In this document: positions 19,007 through 30,410 of the stretch, in pieces
Numbering within the stretch: position 1 is the stretch's first letter
Layout of the letters: each line of letters opens with the position of its first letter
Source: an uncultured Clostridia bacterium
GTDB lineage: Bacteria > Bacillota > Clostridia > TANB77 > CAG-508
Reading direction: 5' to 3'
NCBI GenBank assembly: GCA_948896235.1
Contig: CAQUUC010000001.1
Span: forward strand, 1 to 64,000
DNA: 64,000 nt
Program-made: the position numbers and the translations under genes
The notes under the pieces: generated by a model
What the model saw: the letters and a program-made list of their open reading frames with translations, nothing else
What the model was told of the DNA's origin: nothing
Databases searched by the model: none

Positions 19007-19694
19007 TTATCTTTCAAAATCATTATCTTTTTCATCTAAATCTATAATATTATTACTAGTTAATTGTAAATTCATTTGACTAATTTTATCTGTCAATTCT
19101 TGTAATTTTATTAAATCTTTTTGAGATGGATTAGATGTATTTGCTACTTTAATTAATGCATCTAAAAATTCATTAACAATTTCAGGATTATTTTTATTAT
19201 CTTCATGTCCTGAAATATATCTATATACAGAAGAAGTATCTATTCTAATTTGCTCATTTACTTGAACAGAGTTTATATTTCTATATTCATCTCTTGATGG
19301 AAAATCTACAGTAAATCCATCTTTACCACCATTTGGTAATACGATATTAGCTAAAGAAATTTTTGCTTCATTAAGTACAGTTTCTCTATCAAGAACAGTA
19401 TGTTCATAAGCATTTCTTTCTTCAATATTTTCTTGAGAAAAATGATTTGTTATGGCACCATGAAGTGTAAGTGAAGTAGCTAGAGCAACTAAACCAAGAG
19501 AAGTTCCGCATTCTCATATTTCTTGCAAATTTTCTTTGTGAACGAGTTAAAGAATATTCTTTTTCTATATCAGGTTTATATGCAAGACGTAACTTATTAT
19601 AAAAATTCTTAATTCCTTTTGTATCTAAAGTTGGTTTGGATTTTTGAACATTTCTATTATTAATTCTATATTGCATTGCTTCAATTTTACCCAT
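19007..19694 (-). CDS. Single-pass membrane protein, contains one CGGA frameshift codon
   Basis: A 228-residue protein after correction. A basic N-terminal region (residues 1-60, rich in Lys/Arg) is followed by one hydrophobic helix, GTSLGLVALATSLTLHGAI. The rest is a soluble acidic C-terminal domain ending KDNDFER. The CGGA at 19508 (minus strand) stands in NMRMG-TSLGLVA. In zero frame the protein turns into a Ser/Cys/Tyr-rich run and stops at 19422. With the shift, the membrane helix and about 165 further residues appear in native codon use. Family not recognised. Ribosome site TTGGAGGTATTTTT. Confidence 0.75.
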
Positions 19695-19861
19695 AAAAAT
19701 ACCTCCAATTTACATATATAAATACAGTATAACATTAATATTTAAAAAAATCAAAAAATATATAAAAAATGTTTGACTTTTTTTTTATTATAATAGATAA
19801 TAAAGATATTAAATTACTAAAAGATAAACTTTTTAAATTAACTAAGGAGGAAATAAATAAT

Positions 19862-22436
19862 ATGTATATGTTCAATAGGATTACAGTAAATCCACAATTA
19901 CCTAAAAGAATTAATAGGTTAACTGAAATAGCCAATAATTTATGGTGGTCTTGGAATAGTGAATATTTACGTTTATTAAAAGATATTGATATCGATTTAT
20001 GGGAGTCTGTTCGGTAAAAATCCTGTTAAATTTTTAAAACAAGTATCACAAGAAAAATTAGAAACAGCTACTAGCAATGAAAGTATTTTAAAAAACTATG
20101 ATAAAGTAGTAGTAGATTTTGATGGATATATGAACAGCAAAAATACTTGGTTCTCTAAAAATTATCCAAACAATAAAAATGATTTAATCGCATACTTTTC
20201 AGCTGAATATGGGTTAGATGAAATCTTACCTATATATTCTGGTGGACTTGGAATTCTTTCAGGAGATCATTTAAAATCTGCAAGTGATTTAGGTTTACAT
20301 TTTGTTGCTGTAGGACTATTATATAAAAATGGATATTTTAGCCAAAAAATTAATGGTTGGGGAGATCAAGAAAATATATACCAAAATATAGATTTATATA
20401 ATTTACCAATTCTTCCAGTAAAAAATGGGGAAAACGAAGATTTAATTATTGATGTAAAATTAGGTGCTAAGAAACTATATTTAAAAGTATGGCAAATTAA
20501 TGTTGGAAGAGTAAAATTATATTTACTTGATTCAGACATAGAACAAAATCAAGATCAAGAATTTAAAGAAATTACACTACGATTATATGGTGGAAACCAA
20601 GAAATGAGAATAAGACAAGAAATAGTTCTTGGTATGGCAGGTGCACATTTATTAAAGCTATTAAGACTAAATCCAACTGTATATCATATGAATGAAGGAC
20701 ATTCTTCTTTCTTAATTTTAGAAATAATAAAAGATATAATGGAAGAAAAACAAGTTTCATTTGAAATAGCAAGAGAGATAGCTGCATCTAAGACTGTATT
20801 TACAACACATACACCAGTACCAGCAGGAAATGATATATTTCCATTAGATTTAGTAGAAAAATACTTTAAAAACTTCTGGCCAAAATTAGGGCTTGATAGA
20901 GATACTTTTATGAAGTTAGGTATGAAACCTTGTAATGAACTAGAAAATGGATTTAATATGGGAATACTTGCACTAAAAGTTGCTGGAAAGAAGAACGGTG
21001 TAAGTAAACTTCATGGCGAAGTATCTCGTGAATTATTTGGAGATGTATGGCCAAATATTTCAGCAGATGAATCACCAATTACACATATTACTAATGGTAT
21101 ACATACTTGTTCATGGCTTGCACCAAATTTAAAAGAATTGTACAATAAATACTTAACACCATACTGGCAAGATGCAATATATGATGATGCAACTTGGGAA
21201 AAGATAGCAGATATCCCAAATAGTGAATTATGGAAAGCACATGTTGATAGAAAAATAAAACTATTACAACTTATAAAAGAAAATGTAACTAATAGATTAA
21301 AATCTTCAGGCGTAAGTTATGAGGAAATAAAAGATATAGTATCAAAATTAGATCCAAATGCTTTAACAATAGGATTTGCAAGAAGATTTGCTACATATAA
21401 AAGAGCAACTTTAATATTTAGGGATTTAGAAAGAATTACTCAAATTCTAAATGACCAAAATAAACCTGTACAAATTATATTTGCAGGAAAAGCACATCCA
21501 GCAGATAAAGAAGGACAAGACCTAATAAAATATATACATGAAATATCTATGAAACCACAATTTAAAGGAAAAATATTTATATTAGAAAATTATAATATCC
21601 AAATTGCAAGATATTTAGTAAGTGGTGTAGATGTATGGTTAAACAACCCAAGACGTCCAATGGAAGCATCAGGAACAAGTGGACAAAAAGCATCTGTAAA
21701 TGGGGTAGTAAACTTTAGTATATCTGATGGATGGTGGGCAGAAGGATATAATAGTAAAAATGGATGGCTAATAGGAACAAATGAACAATACTCATCATAT
21801 GATGCACAAGATACAGCTGATAGTGAAAGTATATACCATACTTTAGAAAACAAAATAATTCCAATGTATTATGATAAGGATGAAAATGGAATTTCTAGAA
21901 GATGGATGGATTATATGAAAAATTCTATAATGTCTACAGGTGGAAAATATAGTACTTCAAGAATGGTAGTAGACTATGTAGATAAATTGTATATGCCACT
22001 TTGTGAATTATCTAATAAGTATTTTAACAATTTAGAAGAAGTAACTTCATATAGTGCTTGGAAAAATGAATTAAAAAATAATTGGAATGATATAAAAATA
22101 AATCAAATGAGCAATTTAGAAAATATTACAATAGATGCAGGAAACAATATAGATGTTAGTTGTTCTGTAGAACTTCCTAATATTGATAAAGATAGTGTAG
22201 AAGTTCAAGTATATTATGGAAAGATATTAGATAATGGCGTTGTAAAAAGCATGCAAATTATACCAATGAAATTTAAAGAAGCAGTAGAGAATAAAGATAA
22301 TACATATTTATATAATGCAAAAATAGAATTAACTACTGGTGGAAATTATGGATATACTTTTAGAGTAATGCCAAAAAATAAAATGTTATTAGATCCTGCA
22401 AACTTAGATTTAGTAAAATGGATAACAAATGAATAA
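19862..22436 (+). CDS. glgP: Alpha-glucan phosphorylase, contains one CGGT frameshift codon
   Basis: Releases glucose-1-phosphate from glycogen or starch using pyridoxal phosphate. It is the DUF3417-containing (thermophile/archaeal-type) form: N-terminal NLWWSWNSEYLRLL, then FSAEYGLDEILPIYSGGLGILSGDHLK, MNEGHSS, TTHTPVPAGND, TNGIHT, FARRFATYKR and the PLP-lysine region EASGTSGQKA; 857 residues. ATG 19862 follows AAGGAGGAAATAAATAAT. At 20012 CGGT replaces GGT in LWESVG-KNPVKFL, only 50 residues from the start. Zero frame gives CGG-TAA, an immediate stop, so nearly all enzyme depends on the shift. Confidence 0.95.
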
Positions 22437-22445
22437 AAAACAATA

Positions 22446-22482
22446 AAAATGCAAAAAAATATCAATTTTTTGCATTTTTAGT
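22446..22482 (+). terminator. Terminator after glgP
   Basis: AAAAATGCAAAAAA pairs with TTTTTTGCATTTTT. Confidence 0.8.
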
Positions 22483-22555
22483 ATTGAATATATTATTTTG
22501 TTTGTGGTATAATACCTTGGAATTGATAAAACAAATAAGAAAGAGGGAAGTTTAA

Positions 22556-23992
22556 ATGAAAAAAGATTTAAAAAAGACTAAAATTGTTGGAACAATAGGA
22601 CCAGCTAGTGAACATATGTTAGAAGATTTATTTGAAGCTGGATTAAATGTATGTAGAATTAACTATTCACATGGTAGCTGGGATGAACAATCTGAAAAAA
22701 CAGAAGATATTATCCGTATAAGAAAAGAAATGGATTTACCAATTGCTTTATTATTAGATATGAAAGGTCCTGAAATAAGAACAGGAATGTTATATACAGG
22801 AAAAAACGAGAAAATAAACATAGAAGATGGACAAAAATTCACATTAGTAAATGAAGATATTACTGGAAATGAAGAAAAAGTTTCTGTATCTTATAAAGAA
22901 TTATATAAAGATGTTGAGCCAGGAACAAAAGTATTAATAGATGATGGGGCAATTGAATTAAAAGTTGACGAAATTGTAGGAAAAGATATTGTTTGTACAG
23001 TTATTCATGGAAATAAATTAGGAAGTAGAAAAACAATGAGCTTACCAGGAACAATTATAAAACTTCCAGCATTAGCTGAAAAAGATATAGCTGACTTAAA
23101 AACAGCTTGCGAACATGATTACGATTTTGTTGCAATATCATTTGCAAGAAACTTAGATGATATTAGACAAGTAAGAGAAGTATTAGATGAAAATGGTGGA
23201 AAAGATATTCAAATAGTAACAAAAATAGAGAATGTAGAAGGATTATCAAACTTAGATGACATATTAAAAGAAGCAGATGCTCAAATGATTGCTCGTGGAG
23301 ATATGGCAACAGAAACTGATTTTACAGAACCACCAGTTGTTCAAAAAAGAATAATAAAAACATCTAATAAACTATGCAAACCAGCTATAACAGCTACACA
23401 AATGTTAGAATCAATGATGAGTAACCCATTACCAACAAGAGCAGAAGCAAGTGACGTAGCAAATGCTATTTATGATAGAACAAGTGCTATAATGCTTTCA
23501 GGTGAATGCGCAATGGGTAAATTCCCACTAGAGTGTGTTCAAACAATGTCTAAAATTGCTGCTAGAGTAGAACCAACAATTAATTATTGGAAAAAATTTG
23601 ATGAAAATAAAAATATTGAATTAAATGATTTACAATCAAATATCGTATATTCAACATGTGTTATGGCTAAAAATACAAAAGCAGATGCTATAGTATGTTA
23701 CACAAGTTCTGGAGATACAGCAAGAAAATTCTCTGGTATGGGAGCTGAATGCCCAATACTTGCTGTAACAGATAATAGAAGAACATTTAATCAATTAGCA
23801 CTTGCATGGAACGTTCAACCAGTATTTGTTGAAGCAGGAGAAACAATAGATGAAACTATTGAAAAAGGTATTGAAAAATTAAAATCAAAAGGAATTCTTG
23901 AAAGTGGAGACTTAATAGTTCTTGCTGGAGGAAATCAATTATTAAATTATGCAACAGAAAGTAAAATAGTAAGTGGAGTTGCAAGAATCTAA
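22556..23992 (+). CDS. pyk: Pyruvate kinase
   Basis: Converts phosphoenolpyruvate and ADP to pyruvate and ATP. KTKIVGTIGPAS at the start, CRINYSHG, LLLDMKGPEIRTG, the catalytic Lys region IQIVTKIENVEGL and the signature MIARGDMATET are visible; 478 residues, so it lacks the extra C-terminal PEP-utilizer domain of many Bacilli. Note TKIEN with Met-Ala-Thr-Glu in place of the usual GDLGVE. Ribosome site AAAGAGGGAAGTTTAA. No in-frame CGG. Confidence 0.95.
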   Translation: MKKDLKKTKIVGTIGPASEHMLEDLFEAGLNVCRINYSHGSWDEQSEKTEDIIRIRKEMDLPIALLLDMKGPEIRTGMLYTGKNEKINIEDGQKFTLVNEDITGNEEKVSVSYKELYKDVEPGTKVLIDDGAIELKVDEIVGKDIVCTVIHGNKLGSRKTMSLPGTIIKLPALAEKDIADLKTACEHDYDFVAISFARNLDDIRQVREVLDENGGKDIQIVTKIENVEGLSNLDDILKEADAQMIARGDMATETDFTEPPVVQKRIIKTSNKLCKPAITATQMLESMMSNPLPTRAEASDVANAIYDRTSAIMLSGECAMGKFPLECVQTMSKIAARVEPTINYWKKFDENKNIELNDLQSNIVYSTCVMAKNTKADAIVCYTSSGDTARKFSGMGAECPILAVTDNRRTFNQLALAWNVQPVFVEAGETIDETIEKGIEKLKSKGILESGDLIVLAGGNQLLNYATESKIVSGVARI

Positions 23993-24003
23993 GAAATGTA
24001 TTA

Positions 24004-24046
24004 TGATATCAAAAACGAACTTTTATAAAGTTCGTTTTTTGATATT
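24004..24046 (+). terminator. Terminator after pyk
   Basis: ATATCAAAAACGAAC pairs with GTTCGTTTTTTGATAT. Confidence 0.9.
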
Positions 24047-24133
24047 ATAATATATAGTATAGTTTTTATATGAACTTTATATACAGTGTAAGCATATATT
24101 AATAAGGTGTTATAAAAAAATGTAACTAAACTA

Positions 24134-24162
24134 TTGCAAAGTTTTTAGTTTTATGCTAATAT
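24134..24162 (+). promoter_or_regulatory. Promoter of tRNA-Trp
   Basis: -35 TTGCAA (24134-24139), 17-base spacer, -10 TAATAT (24157-24162), 13 bases before the tRNA. Confidence 0.65.
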
Positions 24163-24175
24163 TATATTCATACAT

Positions 24176-24251
24176 AGGGGTATAGTGTCAATGGTTAGCA
24201 CGATGGTCTCCAAAACCACAAGTCTGAGTTCGAGTCTTAGTACCCCTGCCA
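24176..24251 (+). tRNA. tRNA-Trp(CCA)
   Basis: Acceptor AGGGGTA/TACCCCT, discriminator G, encoded CCA. Anticodon loop CTCCAAA with anticodon CCA at 24210-24212. It is a normal seven-base loop with A37, and the T arm has TTCGAGT. It reads UGG only, so CGG is not captured as Trp by this tRNA. Confidence 0.93.
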
Positions 24252-24262
24252 AAACTTCATAT

Positions 24263-24405
24263 TAAAAGGGAGTAGCTTTTTGATTACTAATCAACAATCG
24301 CGATAGTTTATCTGGTTAGTAAACTTGATATATATTAAGTAAGCAAGACTTTTAAATAAATTTCTTATTTTTGAAGAAATTTATTTAAAAGTCTTGTTTT
24401 TTGAT
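24263..24405 (+). promoter_or_regulatory. yybP-ykoY (manganese) riboswitch with terminator
   Basis: The leader starts with AAAAGGGAGTAGCTTTTTG and ends its aptamer with GTAAGCAAGAC, the two conserved ends of the yybP-ykoY element. A long terminator follows (AGACTTTTAAATAAATTTC paired with the GAAATTTATTTAAAAGTCT arm, to 24395, then TTGTTTTTT). The known family senses Mn2+ and activates exporters, which fits the P-type ATPase 39 bases downstream. Confidence 0.85.
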
Positions 24406-24443
24406 TATAATATATATAGTATTAGAAAAAAGGAGAGATTTTT

Positions 24444-27171
24444 TTGAAAGAAAACTGGTTTAGAAAATCTTGTGAAGAAGTTAGAAATAAACTTGGAACA
24501 GATTTTGAAAATGGATTAGCGACTGAAGAAGTAGAAGTAGCTAAAGAAAAGTATGGGCTAAATGAATTAAAAGCAAAAAAGAAAAAAACTTTATTTCAAA
24601 AATTTGTAGAACAATTTAAAGATTTTACAATTATAGTACTAATTGTAGCAGCAATTGTTTCTGGAGTTGTAGGGGTTGCAGAGGGAGAAGGTATTACAGA
24701 TACTATTATTATTTTAATAGTAGTAATTTTAAATGCCATTATTGGAGTTGCTCAAGAAAGTAAAGCAGAAAAATCACTAGAAGCCTTACAAAAATTAAGT
24801 GATCACGCATCAAAAGTAATCAGGAATGGTAAATTAGAAGTTATACCTTCAAAAATGCTAGTACCAGGTGACATTGTAGTACTTGAAACAGGAGATTATA
24901 TACCAGCAGATTTAAGAATAATAGAAGCAGTAAATTTAAAATCACAAGAATCAGCATTAACAGGAGAATCTGTGCCAGTAGAAAAACAGACTGAAGTAAT
25001 AGAAGATGAAAATGTTGGAATTGGTGATAGAACTAATATGTTATTTTCTTCTAGTTTAATTACCTATGGTAGAGGAAAAGGTATTGTAGTTGAAACTGGT
25101 ATGAATACAGAAGTTGGAAAAATAGCTACAATGCTTAATAACCAAGGAGAAACAACTACACCATTACAAGAAAAATTAAATAAATTAGGAAAAACATTAG
25201 GAATAGCTGCACTTGCAATTTGTGCTATTATATTTATTATAGGATTACTATATGGTAAAGAGCCAATTCATATGTTTATGACAGCTGTTAGTTTAGCAGT
25301 TGCAGCAATACCAGAGGGATTAGTTGCAGTTTCTACTATTGTTCTTGCAATAGGTGTTCAAAAAATGGTAAAGAAAAACGCAATTGTAAAAAAACTTCCG
25401 GCAGTTGAAACCTTAGGAAGTGCAACAGTAATTTGTTCAGATAAAACAGGAACATTAACTCAAAATAAAATGACAGTAAAAAAACTTTTTTATAATAATA
25501 AGTTAGTGGACTTTGGAGTAGATTTTGTATATACAGAAGAAGAGAATTTAAAGAGGTTAGTTTATGCAAGTATGTTATGTAATGATACAAAAATTGGTCC
25601 AAATAATGAATTAACAGGTGATCCAACAGAAACAGCATTAATTGATATGGGATTTAATTTAGATTTTAACCCTGCATTATATGGAGAGCTACCAAGAGTA
25701 GAAGAAATACCATTTGATTCAGATAGAAAATTAATGACTACAGTTCATAAACAAGGTGATAAATTTATAGTGTATACAAAAGGTGGAGTAGATGAACTAC
25801 TTTCTAAATGTACATCATATACTATAAATGGAGAAATAAAGGAAGATTTAGAAGAGTATAAAGAAGAGGTTAGAAAAAACAATGAAGAAATGGCAAGAAA
25901 TGCTTTAAGAGTTCTTGCTTTTGGCTATAAAGAATTAGACCATATGCCAACAAAGCCAGAAATGGCTAATATGGAAAGTGATCTAATATATATTGGTATG
26001 GTTGGAATGATAGATCCACCAAGAGAAGAAGCTCGTGTTGCAGTAGAAAAATGTAAAAATGCAGGAATAAAAACTGTTATGATAACAGGAGATCATAAAA
26101 TAACTGCTATTGCAATAGCAAAAGCATTAGGAATATTAGAAAATGAAGAAGAAGCCTTAACAGGTGCAGAATTAGAAAAAATGACAGAGGAAGAATTAAC
26201 TAAAAACATTAGAAAATATTCAGTTTATGCAAGAGTATCACCTGAACATAAAGTTCGTATTGTTAAAGCATGGCAAGAAAATGGAGAAATAGTTGCAATG
26301 ACAGGTGACCGGAGTAAATGATGCACCAGCACTTAAAAAAGCAGATATAGGTTGTGCAATGGGTATGGTAGGGACAGATGTTGCAAAAGAAGCAGCAGAT
26401 GTAATATTAACAGATGATAATTTTGCAACAGTAGTATCAGCAGTTGAAGAAGGAAGACGTATTTATGATAATATTTTAAAAGCAATACAATACTTATTAT
26501 CAAGTAATGTTGGAGAAATTATAGTACTATTTGTTGCAATATTAGTTACACCACTTCTTGCTAAGTGGTTTGGAATATCTAATATTAGTGCATTAGAGCC
26601 ATTACTTCCAATTCATATATTATGGATAAATTTAGTTACAGATGCACTTCCAGCACTTGCACTTGCATTTGATCCAGCCAATAAAGATATTATGAAGAGA
26701 GCACCAATAGATGCTAAAAAAGGTATATTTACAAAAGGAATGGTAAGAAGAGTAATATATCAAGGAATTATGATAGGTTCACTTACTCTAATTGCATTTT
26801 TCGTGGGTCTTTCAACACCAGGTATCGAAGGTACACCTGAATATATAGAACACGTAAAAATAGAAATAGGTCAAACAATGGCATTTTCTGTTTTAGCATT
26901 ATCACAACTTGTACATGTGTTTAATGTAAGAGATAACAAAAATTCGATATTTAGAACAAATCCATTTAATAATAAAACATTGCTTGGAGCAATAGGAATA
27001 TCAGCTTTATTAATGATTACAATATTAGTAGTTCCAGTACTAAGACAAATATTTAGTATTTGGGCATTACCAGTAGAAAATATATTAGAAGTAATATGCC
27101 TAGTATTTGCACCAATTGTTATTGTGGAAATATTTAAATTGTTTAAAATTAATACTGCGAAAGATGAATAA
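24444..27171 (+). CDS. P-type cation ATPase (Mn2+/Ca2+ exporter), contains one CGGA frameshift codon
   Basis: A P2-type ATPase of the inner membrane, 908 residues. It has an N-terminal cation ATPase domain, TGES (actuator), PEGL in TM4 (ion site), CSDKTGTLT (phosphorylated Asp), and an ND-rich C-terminal six-helix domain. The Mn2+ riboswitch in front suggests Mn2+ export or detoxification rather than Ca2+ transport; this is inference. TTG start at 24444 behind AAAGGAGAGA. At 26310 CGGA replaces GGA in the invariant TGDG-VNDAPALKKADIG. Zero frame stops three codons later, before the last ion-transport helices. No active pump can form without the shift. Confidence 0.93.
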
Positions 27172-27178
27172 AAAGAAA

Positions 27179-27219
27179 AAACGAGCGATAAAGTAATACT
27201 ATCGCTTGTTTTCCCTTTT
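27179..27219. terminator. Bidirectional terminator between the ATPase and orphan gene 27233
   Basis: AACGAGCGATA pairs with TATCGCTTGTT. T runs lie on both strands. Confidence 0.85.
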
Positions 27220-27232
27220 TCAAAGAAGAACT

Positions 27233-27634
27233 TTAATTATTTACAATGACCTTCATAAGAGGACGTGGAGGAGGAGTGTTCGTATCACTCCATAAAAGTG
27301 TAAATTCCTGAGGGGCAGGAATATCAATTTTCTGCTTGTAGATAAACATATCATTACAGGTAAAATGCAATGAAAGCAGAAAACCTTTCCCAGTTGTACA
27401 ATCAGTAAGAAAATACAACTTAACCTTAAACCCACATACTGTGATATTGGTCGAAAAGTTGAAACATAATCCAATATCAGCAGGATGTGTTACTTCATCA
27501 GGATAAGAACACTTAAAAATAGGTTGTTCTGATACGGTTTCTACTACTAACCGTGCAAATTTGTTTTGTGAATCTGCAACTAAGCGGTGAGCCTCCTTAA
27601 ACTCCTGTAAATCAAATGGTAAAGCCTTTTTCAT
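27233..27634 (-). CDS. Orphan protein, CGG read as Arg
   Basis: A 133-residue protein (MKKALPFDLQEFKEAHRLVADSQNKFARLVVE...), probably beta-rich after an N-terminal helix. It has no signal, no membrane segment and no known family. The in-frame CGG at 27553 (minus strand; FARLVV) must be Arg, because a +1 step gives a stop after one codon. Codon use is mixed and GC-richer than in the neighbours. Ribosome site AAAGGAGACCATTACA. It is convergent to the ATPase with a shared terminator. Confidence 0.7.
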   Translation of the reverse strand: MKKALPFDLQEFKEAHRLVADSQNKFARLVVETVSEQPIFKCSYPDEVTHPADIGLCFNFSTNITVCGFKVKLYFLTDCTTGKGFLLSLHFTCNDMFIYKQKIDIPAPQEFTLLWSDTNTPPPRPLMKVIVNN

Positions 27635-27898
27635 TGTAATGGTCTCCTTTCTACAATAGAAGTCAGTGCTTCAAATCTTAAAAATTATATCATATTAACA
27701 TAAGACGGTCAAGCTCTATAAATGTTCAGGGGTATCTTTTTATTACCGCTGCCATATATTACTACATTCACGTTAATTTGATATTATAGACTGAACTGTA
27801 ACCTAAAAAAATTAAAAATTACAAAAATACTACTAAAATTTGAACTTTTAGTGTATAATAGATGTGTAAAAATGATAATTCGCTAAAAGGTGACAAAA
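27635..27898. other. Intergenic region, divergent promoters likely
   Basis: This 260-base stretch lies between two divergent genes. A -10-like TATAAT (27855-27860) precedes the deacetylase gene and an AT-rich stretch serves the minus-strand orphan gene. No further gene or RNA structure was recognised. Confidence 0.4.
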
Positions 27899-28777
27899 AT
27901 GATGTATGATTTAATTGAAATAACACCAAAAATGAATAAAAAGAAAGTTATAATTGTTAGTATTATAACTATATTAGTTGTGTCTTTTTTTACAATAATG
28001 GGTATTGAATTTGCAAAACATAGTAAAGGAAATATAAAGAATAACACTGTTGCGGCTAATGAAATTATTAGTGATAACTTTTATAAAACAAAGCATATTG
28101 CAAATGTTAATATGAATCCTAGTTATACGGATACTGGTAAAGATTTAATGAATAATATTTATCATTCACAAGAAAAGACAGTGTATCTTACTTTTGATGA
28201 TGGACCATCAAAATCTGTGACACCACTTATTCTTGATTTGTTAAAACAAGAAAACATAAAAGCAACGTTTTTTGTTTTAGGTGCAAGAGCAAAATCTAAT
28301 CCTGAAATATTAAAAAGAGAGTATTTAGAAGGGCACTATATAGCAAATCATGGATATTCACATATATATGGAAATATTTATTCAAGTCCTTATGCAGTAT
28401 TAGAGGAGTACAATAAAACTAAAGATGTAATAAAAGAAATACTAGGAACAGATTATGATGGACATTTATTTAGATTTCCAGGAGGCTCTACTGGAGGAAA
28501 GTATAAACAAATAAAGAAAGATGCCAAAACAATATTAGACGAAAACAATATAGCATATATAGACTGGAATTCATTAAGTAACGATGCTGCAGGAGCAAAG
28601 ACAAAAGAAGCTATTATACAAAATACGATTGATACTGTTGGTAATAAAAATTCAGTAGTGATTTTAATGCATGATGCAGGTGATAAAATATTAACCTATG
28701 AAGCTCTTCCAGATATTATTACGTATTTAAGAGAACAAGGCTATGTGTTTAAGAATTTTTATAGTGTAATAAAATAG
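27899..28777 (+). CDS. Polysaccharide deacetylase (NodB/CE4 family)
   Basis: Removes N-acetyl groups from cell-wall glycans, acting outside the membrane. One N-terminal membrane anchor (about residues 16-38) is followed by the NodB domain: TFDDGPSKSVTP (metal Asp and catalytic Asp), HGYSH (metal His pair), RFPGGSTGG and LMHDAG. About 292 residues from ATG 27899, taken instead of the GTG at 27890 for spacing from AAAAGG. Likely cotranscribed with maf 11 bases downstream. Confidence 0.92.
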   Translation: MMYDLIEITPKMNKKKVIIVSIITILVVSFFTIMGIEFAKHSKGNIKNNTVAANEIISDNFYKTKHIANVNMNPSYTDTGKDLMNNIYHSQEKTVYLTFDDGPSKSVTPLILDLLKQENIKATFFVLGARAKSNPEILKREYLEGHYIANHGYSHIYGNIYSSPYAVLEEYNKTKDVIKEILGTDYDGHLFRFPGGSTGGKYKQIKKDAKTILDENNIAYIDWNSLSNDAAGAKTKEAIIQNTIDTVGNKNSVVILMHDAGDKILTYEALPDIITYLREQGYVFKNFYSVIK

Positions 28778-28788
28778 GAGAAAAATGT

Positions 28789-29382
28789 ATGAAAATTATA
28801 TTAGCATCACAATCACCAAGAAGAAAACAGTTAATGGACAGTTTAAAAATACCATATGAAATTTTTGTAAGTAATGTTGAAGAAGTTATACAACCAGATT
28901 TATCAATAGAGGAGCAAGTTAAGAGGTTATCTCATATAAAAGCAGAAGCTGTGTATAATGAAATAAGTGATGATAATGAAGATAAAATTATAATTGCAGC
29001 AGATACTATAGTTTTTAAAAATGGAAAAATATATGGAAAGCCTAAGACAGAAGAAGAAGCTATACAAAATTTTAAAGGATTTAGTGATAGTGAAGCAGAA
29101 GTAATAACTGGTCTAAGTATTATAGTAGAACAAAATGGAAAAATGAAAGAATATCAAGAGTTAGATAGAGTTAAAATTAAATTTATGAAAATGGATGAAC
29201 AAGACATTAAACTTTGTTTAGAAAAAGAAAACGTATATGACAAAGCAGGTGGCTTTTATATCACAGGATTTACTGGAGCATTTATAAAACATATAGAGGG
29301 AACAGTTATGTCTGTATTAGGACTTCCTTTAAATAAGGTATATGAAATATTAAAACAATATAATGTGTTTGAAGAAAAATAA
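28789..29382 (+). CDS. maf: Maf family nucleoside triphosphate pyrophosphatase
   Basis: A house-cleaning pyrophosphatase acting on dTTP, UTP or modified nucleotides. Start ILASQSPRRKQLM (family signature), then AADTIV with the catalytic Asp, YGKPKTEEEA and GGFYITGFTGAF; 197 residues, usual length. It follows the deacetylase closely. Confidence 0.93.
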   Translation: MKIILASQSPRRKQLMDSLKIPYEIFVSNVEEVIQPDLSIEEQVKRLSHIKAEAVYNEISDDNEDKIIIAADTIVFKNGKIYGKPKTEEEAIQNFKGFSDSEAEVITGLSIIVEQNGKMKEYQELDRVKIKFMKMDEQDIKLCLEKENVYDKAGGFYITGFTGAFIKHIEGTVMSVLGLPLNKVYEILKQYNVFEEK

Positions 29383-29456
29383 CTTAAATATATCTTGACA
29401 TATAAAATTTTTAGAAATAAAATAAGTTAGTAAATAAAAAATAAGGAGGTATTTTT

Positions 29457-30389
29457 ATGCCATTAGTAACAACTAAAGAGATGTTTGAAAGGTCAATGAA
29501 GGAACACTATGCAATAGGCGCATTTAATGTTAACAATATGGAAATTATACAAGGAATTATAGATGCTGCAAAAGAAGAAAATTCTCCAGTAATTTTACAA
29601 GCATCATCAAGTGCTATTAAATATGCAAGAATCAATTATTTAATGAAAATGGTTGAAGCTGCATGCGAAGAAGCTCCAAATATTCCTATTGCACTTCATT
29701 TGGATCATGGTCCAGATTTTGAAACCTGTAAAATGTGTATAGATGCAGGATTTACATCTGTTATGATTGATGGTTCAAAATATGACTTTGAAGAAAATGT
29801 TGCAATAACAAAAAAAGTAGTAGATTATGCACATGCACATGGAGTAGTTGTAGAAGCTGAACTTGGAAAACTTGCAGGAATCGAAGATGATGTAAATGTA
29901 TCATCAGATGATGCAATGTATACAGATCCAGTTCAAGCTAAAGAATTTGTAGAAAGAACAGGCTGTGATTCTTTAGCAATCGCAATTGGAACAAGTCATG
30001 GAGCATATAAATTTAAAGGTGAAGCAAAACTAAGATTTGATATTTTGGCTAAAATAAAAGAATTAATACCAAATACTCCAATAGTATTACATGGAGCATC
30101 AACAGTAATACCTGAACTAGTAGAAATGTGTAATAAATATGGAGCTGATATTCCAGGAGCAAAAGGAGTTCCAGATGAAATGTTACACAAAGCAAGTGTA
30201 AATGGAGTATCAAAAATAAATGTAGATACAGATTTAAGACTTGCGCTTACTGCACAAATTAGAAAAGTATTTTCAGAAGATCCAGGAGCATTTGATCCAA
30301 GAAAATATTTAACACCAGCAAGGGAACAAGTTAAAAATACTGTACAACATAAAATAAGAAATGTATTTAGCTCAAATAATAAAGCATAA
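29457..30389 (+). CDS. fba: Class II fructose-1,6-bisphosphate aldolase
   Basis: A zinc-dependent glycolytic aldolase. AFNVNNMEIIQGII at the start, LHLDHGPDFETCK (zinc His), VEAELGKLAGIEDD, AIGTSHGAYKF and VLHGAS (zinc His residues) and NVDTDLRLA are all conserved; 310 residues. ATG 29457 behind AAGGAGGTATTTTT. With pgi, pyk and glgP it shows a complete fermentative sugar metabolism. Confidence 0.96.
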   Translation: MPLVTTKEMFERSMKEHYAIGAFNVNNMEIIQGIIDAAKEENSPVILQASSSAIKYARINYLMKMVEAACEEAPNIPIALHLDHGPDFETCKMCIDAGFTSVMIDGSKYDFEENVAITKKVVDYAHAHGVVVEAELGKLAGIEDDVNVSSDDAMYTDPVQAKEFVERTGCDSLAIAIGTSHGAYKFKGEAKLRFDILAKIKELIPNTPIVLHGASTVIPELVEMCNKYGADIPGAKGVPDEMLHKASVNGVSKINVDTDLRLALTAQIRKVFSEDPGAFDPRKYLTPAREQVKNTVQHKIRNVFSSNNKA

Positions 30390-30410
30390 ATAAAAGGGAG
30401 GAAATAAACA

